Assembly: GCA_028289725.1 (NCBI GenBank)
Contig: JANQOH010000134.1
Coordinates: forward strand, 1 to 9,073
Origin: Alphaproteobacteria bacterium
GTDB lineage: Bacteria > Pseudomonadota > Alphaproteobacteria > UBA7887
Reading direction: 5' to 3'
Length of the DNA: 9,073 bases
The translations under genes and the position numbers were made by a program. This document shows, one piece after another, positions 1 through 5,509 of the stretch. Position 1 is the stretch's first letter; each line of letters begins with the position of its first letter. Below the pieces are notes generated by a model, which made no database searches, was not told the DNA's origin, and worked only from the letters and a program-made list of their open reading frames with translations.

Positions 1-239
1 ACGTCTTCACCGGCCGCGAAAACTTCGTCCGTGACGGTGGCGTCGACACGCACATCTTCGCCCGCGACGAATTGTTGATTGTCGAACGTTCCGGTCAGGA
101 TGACACGCTCGTCTTCGTCGGAGAATGCCGAACCCGCGCCTACAAAAATTAGCATGCCAACGAGAAAAATTCCGGCGACTGGGCTTATTGCGCGCGATCC
201 CCACCAGGGTTTCGATTTCAAACCGTGGTACTGCATCAT
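1..239 (-). CDS. Exported bactofilin-like beta-repeat protein, N-terminal fragment
   Basis: The reading frame is open from ATG 239-237 to the window edge, giving 79 codons of a protein whose C-terminus lies outside. A strong GGAGG (252-248) sits 8 nt upstream of the first of two adjacent ATG codons, which fixes the start. Residues about 18-37 form a hydrophobic segment ending in AGSAFS, followed by an acidic DEDE stretch. This looks like a signal peptide, so the protein is probably exported to the periplasm or membrane. The mature part has alternating short beta-like units (VILTGTF, FVAGEDVRVDATV, VFAAGEDV). Such units are typical of proteins annotated as polymer-forming or bactofilin-like right-handed beta-solenoids. 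Family assignment rests on this short repeat pattern only. It is probably co-transcribed with the secreted-protein gene 114 bp upstream on the same strand. Confidence 0.6.
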   Translation of the reverse strand, partial: MMQYHGLKSKPWWGSRAISPVAGIFLVGMLIFVGAGSAFSDEDERVILTGTFDNQQFVAGEDVRVDATVTDEVFAAGED

Positions 240-247
240 CTTGTCCG

Positions 248-252
248 CCTCC
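248..252 (-). promoter_or_regulatory. Ribosome binding site of the bactofilin-like gene
   Basis: GGAGG reads on the minus strand 8 nt before ATG 239-237. It supports a real gene start at the left edge, although the truncated frame is short. Confidence 0.7.
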
Positions 253-254
253 AA

Positions 255-267
255 ACGTCTACGACGT
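255..267. repeat. Short inverted repeat upstream of the bactofilin-like gene
   Basis: ACGTC-tac-GACGT is a perfect 5-bp inverted repeat directly upstream of the ribosome binding site at 248-252. It could be a small operator or a leader hairpin. Five-base arms are common by chance, so the call is weak. Confidence 0.2.
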
Positions 268-353
268 CCAATGCAACGCACGCGCGTCGTGCCGAATTGA
301 TAGGCGCGTACGTCGGTACTGAAGCGCGGGTCGGCCGTGCTCGACCGCGCCGT

Positions 354-644
354 TTACATGCGCCCGCGTCCTGGTCGTGGCGCTTCGACGACATCGGTTC
401 GCTTGACCGTGCGCTGGAACACCGTTCTTAAGCGCGATTCCGCGGCCGCGGCGCGGCCGGGCTCAGGCGCGCGCACGACATCCAACCGTTCGGTAATCGG
501 AGCCACGTTCGGGCCTGTTGCCGAATTGCGATAGACATCGGATTTTGGTGCCGCGATCGCTACGGTGCTCAAGACGACGAGTGTCAAACACCCGACCAAT
601 ACGGCAATGAACGCGGTGCGGCTCGTCTCGGTGCGTGGGAACAT
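354..644 (-). CDS. Small secreted protein with internal 12-residue repeat
   Basis: This encodes a 96-residue protein. The open frame extends to 686, but I choose ATG 644-642 because AGGAG (656-652) lies 7 nt before it and because a clean signal peptide then begins at residue 1. The signal has a basic N-region with two Arg, a hydrophobic core at about 11-30 and a predicted AIA/AP cleavage near residue 31. The mature part is about 65 residues, basic and rich in Pro, Arg and Val. It contains two related 12-residue units, RLDVVRAPEPGR (53-64) and RTDVVEAPRPGR (82-93), identical at 9 of 12 positions. I recognise no family and assign no function. The signal peptide and lack of later hydrophobic segments point to a periplasmic or released protein. 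It precedes the bactofilin-like gene on the same strand, so the two may form an envelope-related operon. Confidence 0.65.
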   Translation of the reverse strand: MFPRTETSRTAFIAVLVGCLTLVVLSTVAIAAPKSDVYRNSATGPNVAPITERLDVVRAPEPGRAAAAESRLRTVFQRTVKRTDVVEAPRPGRGRM

Positions 645-651
645 GACGTAA

Positions 652-656
652 CTCCT
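652..656 (-). promoter_or_regulatory. Ribosome binding site choosing the start at 644
   Basis: AGGAG reads on the minus strand 7 nt before ATG 644-642. It favours this start over the upstream in-frame start at 686, which would add 14 residues ahead of a good signal peptide. Confidence 0.7.
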
Positions 657-836
657 GTCATACGTACGCCCCCCAACTGGTCGCAAAAATGCGTTAATCC
701 GGCCTCTTTCGGGCCAGTCTGACCGACCTCTCCCTTACTTTTCTAATTCTGCCTGATTGTCCGAAGCGGCGCCCTAACTTCCATCAAGCCTTTGAGTTTG
801 GCCGCCCATGACCGGGCGATTGGATCCGGTTCGCGA

Positions 837-842
837 TTGACA
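837..842 (+). promoter_or_regulatory. Possible -35 element upstream of the PhyH gene
   Basis: A perfect TTGACA lies 60 bp before the chosen ATG at 902, within the 257-bp divergent gap. No convincing -10 hexamer is found 16-18 bp downstream (the region reads cagaccct), so this is only a candidate. The leader contains a second TTGACA at 881-886. Confidence 0.22.
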
Positions 843-901
843 TTCGCTGGTCCGTTCGCAGACCCTTTTGCCGACATGATTTGACAAGCAAAGAGGCCAG
901 C

Positions 902-1732
902 ATGCCGAGTCTCGAACGGGTGGCGGGCGCGGAGACAAGCGCCGAAGAGGTGAGCGAGATTTTGAACCGAGACGGCGCGGTCGTCGTTGAGGGCGCGGTG
1001 GCGCCAAGCATGTTGGCGGCGCTCAATGGGGACCTCGATCGGTTCGTCGAGGATCTCGGTGTCGGTCTGCGCAATCCAACGCATAAGTTCTATGTCGAGT
1101 TTTACGGTGAATCGACGGTGCGGTTCGACGGTTTGCTCGCCAAATCGCCGACGTTCGCGGAAGTTATGCAACTGCCGTTGCTCCTTGATGTCGCCGATAT
1201 CCTGCTCAAACCCAATTGCGCGGATTACTTACTCAATACCGCGCAGCTGATCGAAATCCGACCGGGCGAAACGGCGCAGGCGCTGCACCGCGATGAGGAC
1301 GCTTGGTTCCATATGCCCAAAGTGAAACCGCTGTTGGAGGTAGAGGCGATGTACGCGCTCACCGACTTCACTAAGGCGAGCGGCGCGACACGCGTGGTTC
1401 CCGGCAGCCACCTTTGGGAGCCGGGTCGCGAACCGGAACCAGAGGAGATTGTACAGGCGGAAATGCCGGCGGGGTCCGCATTGTATTATTTGGGGTCGGT
1501 GTTGCATGGCGGCGGCGCGAACACGACCGCCGATTTTCGCCGCCGCGGCATGTTTCTCGGTTATGTCGTTGGCTGGCTAAGGACCGAGGAAAATACATTC
1601 CTGACGGTTCCGCTCGAAGTCGCCAAGACACTGCCGGTGCGGGTGCAGGAGCTGCTCGGCTACAAGGCCCATTCCGGCATCGGCGTGGTCGACGTCGGCA
1701 GTCCGATGCGCTTGCTGCAATCGGCGGATTAA
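902..1732 (+). CDS. Phytanoyl-CoA dioxygenase (PhyH) family oxygenase
   Basis: This 276-residue protein matches the PhyH family of Fe(II)/2-oxoglutarate-dependent dioxygenases, which hydroxylate small molecules or acyl chains in the cytoplasm. Key features in the ATG-902 numbering are the HxD iron motif in LHRDED (H129, D131) and the distal histidine in VLHGGGANTT (H202). The arginine cluster RRR (213-215) would hold the 2-oxoglutarate carboxylate, and GATRVVPGSH (161-170) is the usual family loop. The whole triad is present, so the enzyme should be active; its substrate cannot be read from sequence. A TTG at 881 gives a 7-residue longer frame, but AGAGG (892-896) 5 nt before ATG 902 favours the ATG. 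No signal peptide is seen. It stands alone on this strand and converges on the downstream cyclase with a 4-bp overlap. Length is normal for bacterial PhyH proteins. Confidence 0.9.
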   Translation: MPSLERVAGAETSAEEVSEILNRDGAVVVEGAVAPSMLAALNGDLDRFVEDLGVGLRNPTHKFYVEFYGESTVRFDGLLAKSPTFAEVMQLPLLLDVADILLKPNCADYLLNTAQLIEIRPGETAQALHRDEDAWFHMPKVKPLLEVEAMYALTDFTKASGATRVVPGSHLWEPGREPEPEEIVQAEMPAGSALYYLGSVLHGGGANTTADFRRRGMFLGYVVGWLRTEENTFLTVPLEVAKTLPVRVQELLGYKAHSGIGVVDVGSPMRLLQSAD

Positions 1733-2859
1733 GCCCCGCCCGCGTCCTCGGAAAGCCCCAAAACATTGTAGACCGGCATGGGTTGCCGGAAGCCTTTGAA
1801 CGTGACCTCGCCAATGAAATCGAGCCTTGCAAGGTCGGTCGTCGCGGCCTGCACGCGTTGGCTGATCAGGATTTGGCCGCCGTCCGCTTCATCGCACAAT
1901 CGTGACGCCAAGTTGCTGACCGGGCCAATCGCGGCGTAATCGACGCGGCCCTCGAAGCCGACTTGGCCAAGCGTGGCGTAGCCCATGGCGATGCCGATGC
2001 CCAAGTCCAAATCGTCGCCTTGGGCGCGCCAGGCATCGGTGAGCGTCGCCACCTTTTCGCGCATTGCGACGGCGAGGTGTACCGCGCGCGCCGCGGGATC
2101 GGGGCAGGGCAGAGGATCATTGAAAAACACCATCACACCGTCGCCGGCAAAGCGTTCGAGCGTCGCTTCATAGGCGTGAATCAATTCGCCGATCGTTGCG
2201 TGATAGGCGCGCAGGACCGACATGATCCGTTCCGGCTCGGCGGACTCGGAGAAGCTGGTGAAGCCGCGCAGGTCGGCGAACACAACGGTGATCTCGCGGC
2301 GGTGGCTTTCGAGCAGTGTCTCGTCGCCGGACGAGACGATCATGTCGGCAAGCTGCGGCGCGACGAACCGCTTGAGCCGGGCGAGCCGTCCGATCTCCGC
2401 CACTTGGTCGGACACGCGGCGCTCAAGCGATTGGTTGAGGTCCACGAGTTCGGAGGCCTGCGCCAGTACCTTGCGGTTCAGCGCGCCGAGCATCCGATTC
2501 TGGTTCAAGAACGCGGAAATAAGCAGCAACACGTAGCCGGCCGCGAGGATCGCGTCGTGATAATAGATGTAAAGCGTGCCTATGATGATGATCAGAGCCG
2601 CGATGCCAACCAGCAGCGGTTGGATGTCGTCGTGTCGTTTGCGGTCGGCGGCGAGAGCGCCCACGGTGACCGCCGCGAACAGCCACATGGTCACGGCTTG
2701 AAGGTGCGGATTGATGTCGATCACCGTCAGGCCGACCAAAGGCGCGATCAGCCCGAATGTGGCTTTCCAAAAACAGAAGACCAATGAGACCGCCGCGCCC
2801 AGATAGGCAAAAAGGCCAAAGCTGTGCGCGCCGCGCGCCAGGGTTTGCGCTGTCGTCAT
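1729..2859 (-). CDS. Membrane-anchored class III adenylate/guanylate cyclase
   Basis: This 376-residue protein should make cyclic nucleotide at the inner membrane. The N-terminal 120 residues hold about four hydrophobic segments (near 14-41, 56-71, 82-100 and 104-118). A coiled-coil linker follows at about 125-160, then FVAPQLADMI (165-174), a motif typically found just before the catalytic domain. The class III cyclase domain spans about 188-338. Both metal-binding aspartates are present (D196 in FADLRGF, D240 in FAGDG), as are the transition-state residues N316 and R320 in NLASR. The purine-selecting positions are Arg236 and Ala309 rather than the classical Lys and Asp/Thr, so ATP versus GTP preference is uncertain. 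The membrane part loosely resembles MerC-like four-helix domains but lacks their cysteine pairs; that is a guess. The ribosome binding site is weak. It is divergent from the GntR gene and convergent with PhyH. Confidence 0.9.
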   Translation of the reverse strand: MTTAQTLARGAHSFGLFAYLGAAVSLVFCFWKATFGLIAPLVGLTVIDINPHLQAVTMWLFAAVTVGALAADRKRHDDIQPLLVGIAALIIIIGTLYIYYHDAILAAGYVLLLISAFLNQNRMLGALNRKVLAQASELVDLNQSLERRVSDQVAEIGRLARLKRFVAPQLADMIVSSGDETLLESHRREITVVFADLRGFTSFSESAEPERIMSVLRAYHATIGELIHAYEATLERFAGDGVMVFFNDPLPCPDPAARAVHLAVAMREKVATLTDAWRAQGDDLDLGIGIAMGYATLGQVGFEGRVDYAAIGPVSNLASRLCDEADGGQILISQRVQAATTDLARLDFIGEVTFKGFRQPMPVYNVLGLSEDAGGA

Positions 2860-2968
2860 TGTCGTGCCGCCGAACCGTGTGAAACCGTGAGCCCCACCTG
2901 ACTGAATAGCGCATCGCCGGCCTCAAGCGAAAGCCTTTGTGCCGTGGTTGGGATCGGGCGCGGCGGTC

Positions 2969-2996
2969 TTGGATATCCCGCCCGATCTCTGATATT
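2969..2996 (+). promoter_or_regulatory. Weak candidate promoter for the GntR gene
   Basis: TTGGAT (2969-2974) and GATATT (2991-2996) are separated by 16 bp in the 229-bp gap between the divergent cyclase and GntR genes. Match to the housekeeping consensus is partial (3/6 and 4/6). I see no clear GntR operator palindrome in this gap. Confidence 0.18.
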
Positions 2997-3088
2997 TCAT
3001 GGAGTTGATGTGTTTCCTCGGTCGCCCGCAAAGAACTGCGAGCGCTCCGTGCTCATCGCCCCGTCCGCTATCCCAACAAGGTCCGTTC

Positions 3089-3787
3089 ATGGCAGTCACG
3101 GCAAGGTCCACCTCGACAGGAAAAAGCGTCCGCGACAGGAAGCGGAAGAGGCCGGAAAGCCTGACCGACAAGGCCTATCGGACGCTGGAGGAAATGATCG
3201 TCACGCTTCAGCTCGAACCGGGCGAGGTTTTGTCCGAGGCGGCGCTGTCAGACGAGTTGGCCATCGGGCGGACGCCCATTCGCGAGGCGCTGCACCGGTT
3301 GGCGCGGGAAGGGCTTGTGGTGATCCTGCCGCGCAAGGGCATCTTGGTTTCGGATATCAATCCGCAGTCCCAATTGCAGCTGCTCGAAGTGCGGCGGGAG
3401 CTTGATCGGCTGGCCGCGCGGTCCGCGGCGCTGCGTCGGACCGACGAAGAGCGCGCGCAATTCGCGGCGATCGCCGAGGGCATGGACGAGGCGTCCGACG
3501 ATTGCGATGACCTTGCTTTTATACGCCTCGACGGACAGCTCAACACACTGATGTCCGCCGCCGCGCGCAACCCCTACGTCAGCCGGGCCAGCGGCCTGAT
3601 TGCTGGCCTGTCGCGGCGGTTCTGGTACATGCACCACAAAAAGGCCGCTGATCTGCCCCGGATGGCGCGTTTGCATGCGCGGTTGGCGCGCCAAATCGCC
3701 CGGGGCGACGCCGACGCCGCAGGCAAGGCAAGCGACAAACTGATCGACTATGTCGAGAGCTTTACCCGCACCTCGGTGGCGATATAG
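3089..3787 (+). CDS. GntR-family transcriptional regulator, FadR/FCD subfamily
   Basis: This encodes a 232-residue cytoplasmic DNA-binding regulator. An in-frame start at 2999 exists, but AAGG (3078-3081) 7 nt before ATG 3089 and the absence of family-like sequence in the extra 30 residues favour the shorter form. The winged helix-turn-helix runs from about 24 to 90, with the recognition region IGRTPIREALHRLAREG (59-75), a near-signature GntR motif. The C-terminal FCD ligand domain covers about 95-226. In this domain the usual metal-binding pattern is D-x3-H followed by later histidines. Here D148 and the late H196 are kept, but the first histidine is replaced by N152, so metal or carboxylate ligand binding may be altered. 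FCD regulators usually sense organic acids or acyl-type metabolites. The nearest downstream target candidates are the hydroxylase and small membrane protein; the divergent cyclase is another. Confidence 0.92.
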   Translation: MAVTARSTSTGKSVRDRKRKRPESLTDKAYRTLEEMIVTLQLEPGEVLSEAALSDELAIGRTPIREALHRLAREGLVVILPRKGILVSDINPQSQLQLLEVRRELDRLAARSAALRRTDEERAQFAAIAEGMDEASDDCDDLAFIRLDGQLNTLMSAAARNPYVSRASGLIAGLSRRFWYMHHKKAADLPRMARLHARLARQIARGDADAAGKASDKLIDYVESFTRTSVAI

Positions 3788-3831
3788 GTCGCTGGCCGAG
3801 CCAAAAACCAAGAATTATCTGCCCTGAAATG

Positions 3832-3860
3832 CCCCGTAGGCGCGGGGTTGCGTCTTTCTA
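3832..3860 (+). terminator. Possible terminator after the GntR gene
   Basis: CCCCG (3832-3836), a 6-nt loop and CGGGG (3843-3847) form a short GC-rich stem, followed by ttgcgtctttct. The stem is only 5 bp and the T-tract is interrupted, so it could be a weak intrinsic terminator 45 bp after the stop codon. Confidence 0.3.
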
Positions 3861-3879
3861 ATGTATCAGTAACATATCA
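3848..3879 (+). promoter_or_regulatory. Candidate promoter/operator of the hydroxylase gene
   Basis: TTGCGT (3848-3853) and TAACAT (3870-3875) are 16 bp apart and would place a transcript start about 10 bp before the AGGGAG ribosome binding site. Overlapping it are two direct TATCA copies (3864-3868 and 3875-3879), one helical turn apart, and an ATGT-N7-ACAT partial palindrome. This is a plausible site for a regulator such as the GntR protein encoded just upstream. Hexamer matches are imperfect. Confidence 0.25.
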
Positions 3880-3890
3880 CGGATGCATTG

Positions 3891-3896
3891 AGGGAG
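3891..3896 (+). promoter_or_regulatory. Ribosome binding site of the hydroxylase gene
   Basis: AGGGAG lies 9 nt before ATG 3906 (12 nt before the adjacent ATG 3909). It falls inside the longer frame beginning with TTG at 3888, which argues against that TTG as the start. Confidence 0.65.
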
Positions 3897-3905
3897 AGCG
3901 CGGCG

Positions 3906-4676
3906 ATGATGACGGAACGGCAAGCTGAGTTTCGCAAGGCGTACCGGGCGCGGGTCGCCGGTTGGTATAACGGCTTCGTGCATGTGGCGGTGATATACGC
4001 CATCGGCTTCACCGCGATGTGGATCTACGCGCAGCACATTCACGCGCCGGCCTGGTGGGAGTGGCTGATCGTTCCCGTGACCTTGCTCGGCTGCAACATG
4101 TTCGAATGGTTTCTCCACAAATATGTCATGCACCGGCCGCCGAGCAATCGGGTGCTTCGCGCGATTTACGAACGGCACACGCTGGATCATCACCGCTTCT
4201 TCAGCGACAAGGAGATGCGCTTCCGGGATGACAAGGACTGGCGGGTCACCTTCTTTCCGCCCTATGCCTTGGTCATCTTCATTCTCATGTCATCGGTCGG
4301 CGTCTTGGTGCTCAGCATCATCGCGACCGAAAACATTGCCTGGCTCTTTATCGCGTCGACGACCGCCATGTACCTAATTTACGAGTTCATGCACTTTTGT
4401 TGTCATGTTGACGAAAACTGGTTCGTCCGGAACGCGCCGCTGATCAACACGCTGCGCCGGCATCACACTGCCCATCACAATGAAGCGATCATGATGGACC
4501 TGAATATGAACCTGACCTTCCCGATCACCGATTGGCTGTTCGGAACCTCCGATTTGAAACGCGGTCTGTTGGGTCATTTGTTCAACGGCTACAACGACAA
4601 ATATGTCCGCGACGATTTGCGCGAGCGGCCTCTGCGCCCCGACGAGGCGGCGGCGACGCCGGTGCCCATCGTCTAA
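3906..4676 (+). CDS. Fatty acid hydroxylase / sterol desaturase family membrane enzyme
   Basis: This 256-residue integral membrane di-iron enzyme belongs to the fatty acid hydroxylase superfamily. Members use O2 to hydroxylate or desaturate lipids such as fatty acids, sphingolipids, sterols or carotenoids. Four histidine clusters that hold the two irons are intact: HKYVMH (71-76), HTLDHH (91-96), HFCCH (163-167) and HHTAHH (186-191). Hydrophobic segments lie near 25-42, 52-68, 118-140 and 144-161, giving the usual topology with all histidines on the cytoplasmic face. The substrate is not deducible. Start ATG 3906 is chosen by the AGGGAG upstream; a second ATG follows immediately. It sits 118 bp after the GntR regulator and 31 bp before a small two-TM protein gene, a likely co-transcribed partner. 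The C-terminal tail after about residue 240 is Pro/Arg-rich and probably disordered. Confidence 0.92.
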   Translation: MMTERQAEFRKAYRARVAGWYNGFVHVAVIYAIGFTAMWIYAQHIHAPAWWEWLIVPVTLLGCNMFEWFLHKYVMHRPPSNRVLRAIYERHTLDHHRFFSDKEMRFRDDKDWRVTFFPPYALVIFILMSSVGVLVLSIIATENIAWLFIASTTAMYLIYEFMHFCCHVDENWFVRNAPLINTLRRHHTAHHNEAIMMDLNMNLTFPITDWLFGTSDLKRGLLGHLFNGYNDKYVRDDLRERPLRPDEAAATPVPIV

Positions 4677-4707
4677 CCCATGTATTGACAGCAGGTAAGG
4701 CATCGAC

Positions 4708-4884
4708 ATGCCCGTTCACGTCAAACTGATTATCTCCGCCTTGGTTGTAGCGGTGGGCACAGGCTTTTTTTTCTATGAACAGTCGATCGGCCAAGACCAT
4801 GTTGGCCATGTCGGGTTCGCGCTCGCCGCCATGATGATCCTCGCCATGTGGATCTTTCCGGAAGCCCAACGAAAGAAGAATTGA
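4708..4884 (+). CDS. Small two-helix membrane protein
   Basis: This 58-residue frame starts at ATG 4708, with TAAGG (4696-4700) 7 nt upstream, and ends at TGA 4882-4884. Two hydrophobic segments are evident at about 6-23 and 34-50. A short polar hairpin with His and Asp (EQSIGQDHVGH, 24-34) separates them, and a basic tail QRKKN closes the protein. This predicts a helical hairpin in the inner membrane with the charged end in the cytoplasm. I do not recognise a family. The gap to the hydroxylase stop is only 31 bp on the same strand, so translation from the same transcript is likely and an accessory role to that enzyme is possible. Codon use is like that of its neighbours. A real gene is supported by the ribosome binding site and clean membrane pattern, but not by homology that I can cite. 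Confidence 0.6.
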   Translation: MPVHVKLIISALVVAVGTGFFFYEQSIGQDHVGHVGFALAAMMILAMWIFPEAQRKKN

Positions 4885-5040
4885 ATTCGCGACCGGGCCA
4901 TCCGATCGATCCAGTGATGGCTAAAGGCCGGGAAGGCGTTGATCGGGGCCGGGCGTGACGAAGGGCATGGGATCGCCGATCATCGCGGCCATGAGCGATC
5001 GGTGTTGTCCGGGAACGTTGGATCTTACGGCGCCGGAAGC
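4885..5040. other. Intergenic stretch with no clear gene
   Basis: Between the small membrane protein and the CDF remnant I see no intact gene. A minus-strand frame ending at TAG 4923-4921 and open back to about 5058 has a coding-like preference for C/G third positions and contains MAAMIGDPMPF, but has no ribosome binding site and no family I know. It may be a degraded 3' end. The plus strand has a PEART-like fragment near 5024-5050 that might be frameshifted upstream CDF sequence. Confidence 0.35.
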
Positions 5041-5292
5041 GCGGACTGCCCGCGTTTGTTAGCACTCTATCGGCATGATGACATCATTACGATGTCGGTG
5101 TGGTAATGCTCAGGCAACGCCGTCATTGAAGGTTTCGCGGCGATCGGCGTGGCGGCGGTGATATGGCGGTTCGGCTCGGGATGGCCCGATATTCTGGTCG
5201 CGATCGCCTTGCCCGCCCTCTTCCTCCGCTCCGCCACGCGCGTGCTGCGCGACGTTTGGCGCACACTCCACATGGTGCCGTCCACGGGGTGA
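5041..5292 (+). pseudogene. Remnant of a CDF (CzcD-like) cation efflux transporter
   Basis: Read in the frame of 5041, this is the C-terminal transmembrane part of a cation diffusion facilitator, a family of proton-coupled Zn/Co/Cd exporters of the inner membrane. Recognisable pieces in order are LLALYRH (loop and helix end, 5056-5076), then TMSVW, an in-frame TAA (5104-5106), CSGNAVIEGFAAIG (5107-5148), and SGWPDILVAIALPALFLRSA (5173-5232) leading to TGA 5290-5292. Intact members have a close relative of NMRSVWLCSRND at the join, so the TAA replaces a leucine codon and one residue is missing next to it. The N-terminal helices and metal-site aspartates are absent or frame-scrambled upstream. 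With no start codon, ribosome binding site or full length, it is a dead gene. Recognition of the family is from memory of its conserved motifs. Confidence 0.75.
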
Positions 5293-5368
5293 GTTCGGTG
5301 CGTTAGTCACCCAATTCCGGTTCCGCGCTGGTGCAACGGTCATGCGCCGCACGACAAATTTTTGAAGT

Positions 5369-5408
5369 AGGCAAGCAGAGGGACCCTATGGGTTCTTTAG
5401 GTTTGCCT
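5369..5408. repeat. Long imperfect hairpin (inverted repeat)
   Basis: Two stacked stems can form. The outer pairs AGGCAAGC (5369-5376) with GTTTGCCT (5401-5408). The inner pairs AGGGACCC (5379-5386) with GGGTTCTT (5390-5397) around a TAT loop, with a 2/3-nt internal loop between. G-U pairs are allowed at three positions. There is no T-tract after it, so it is not an ordinary intrinsic terminator. It lies 102 bp before the large cyclase start and 77 bp after the CDF remnant. It could be a leader RNA structure, a small RNA or a protein-binding site. Confidence 0.5.
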
Positions 5409-5492
5409 GGCGCTGCGGCGCTACGGGCGTTCTTGTAAGACACTTAGCAACTTGAACGAGCACCCAGATTTTGTACCCTTTGCGTTGTGTGC

Positions 5493-5500
5493 GGGGGGAG
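5493..5500 (+). promoter_or_regulatory. Ribosome binding site choosing GTG 5510
   Basis: GGGGGGAG lies 9 nt before GTG 5510. The protein then starts MSGDGVRQKLAAIL, which is how cyclases of this kind usually begin, rather than at the TTG at 5471. Confidence 0.6.
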
Positions 5501-5509
5501 AGACGGATC

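Larger units (their letters stand above)
5293..5509 (+). other. Leader region of the large cyclase gene
   Basis: This 217-bp non-coding gap holds the hairpin at 5369-5408. It also contains a poor promoter candidate, TTGAAC (5452-5457) with TACCCT (5474-5479) 16 bp later. An in-frame TTG at 5471 extends the cyclase frame by 13 codons but lacks family-like sequence and a ribosome binding site. Confidence 0.3.

Noticed and set aside
881..901. TTG start extending the PhyH protein by 7 residues
   Set aside because: The ribosome binding site AGAGG at 892-896 lies inside this extension and serves ATG 902.
743..1171. 142-codon minus-strand frame across the PhyH gene start
   Set aside because: It is antisense to a well-supported PhyH coding region and shows no family motif; high GC makes such shadow frames common.
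1963..2787. 274-codon plus-strand frame
   Set aside because: It is exactly antisense to the cyclase at 1729-2859, which has intact catalytic motifs. The frame is a GC-driven shadow.
2999..3088. Longer GntR start adding 30 residues
   Set aside because: The extra residues are not family-like and a better-spaced AAGG precedes ATG 3089.
3248..3811. 187-codon minus-strand frame
   Set aside because: It is antisense to the GntR gene and has no recognisable motif or ribosome binding site.
4685..4690. TTGACA between the hydroxylase and small membrane protein genes
   Set aside because: A matching -10 would fall at or after the start codon of the small gene, so it cannot serve as its promoter.
5067..5352. 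Minus-strand frames of 72 and 80 codons
   Set aside because: They are antisense to the recognisable CDF remnant and carry no motif.
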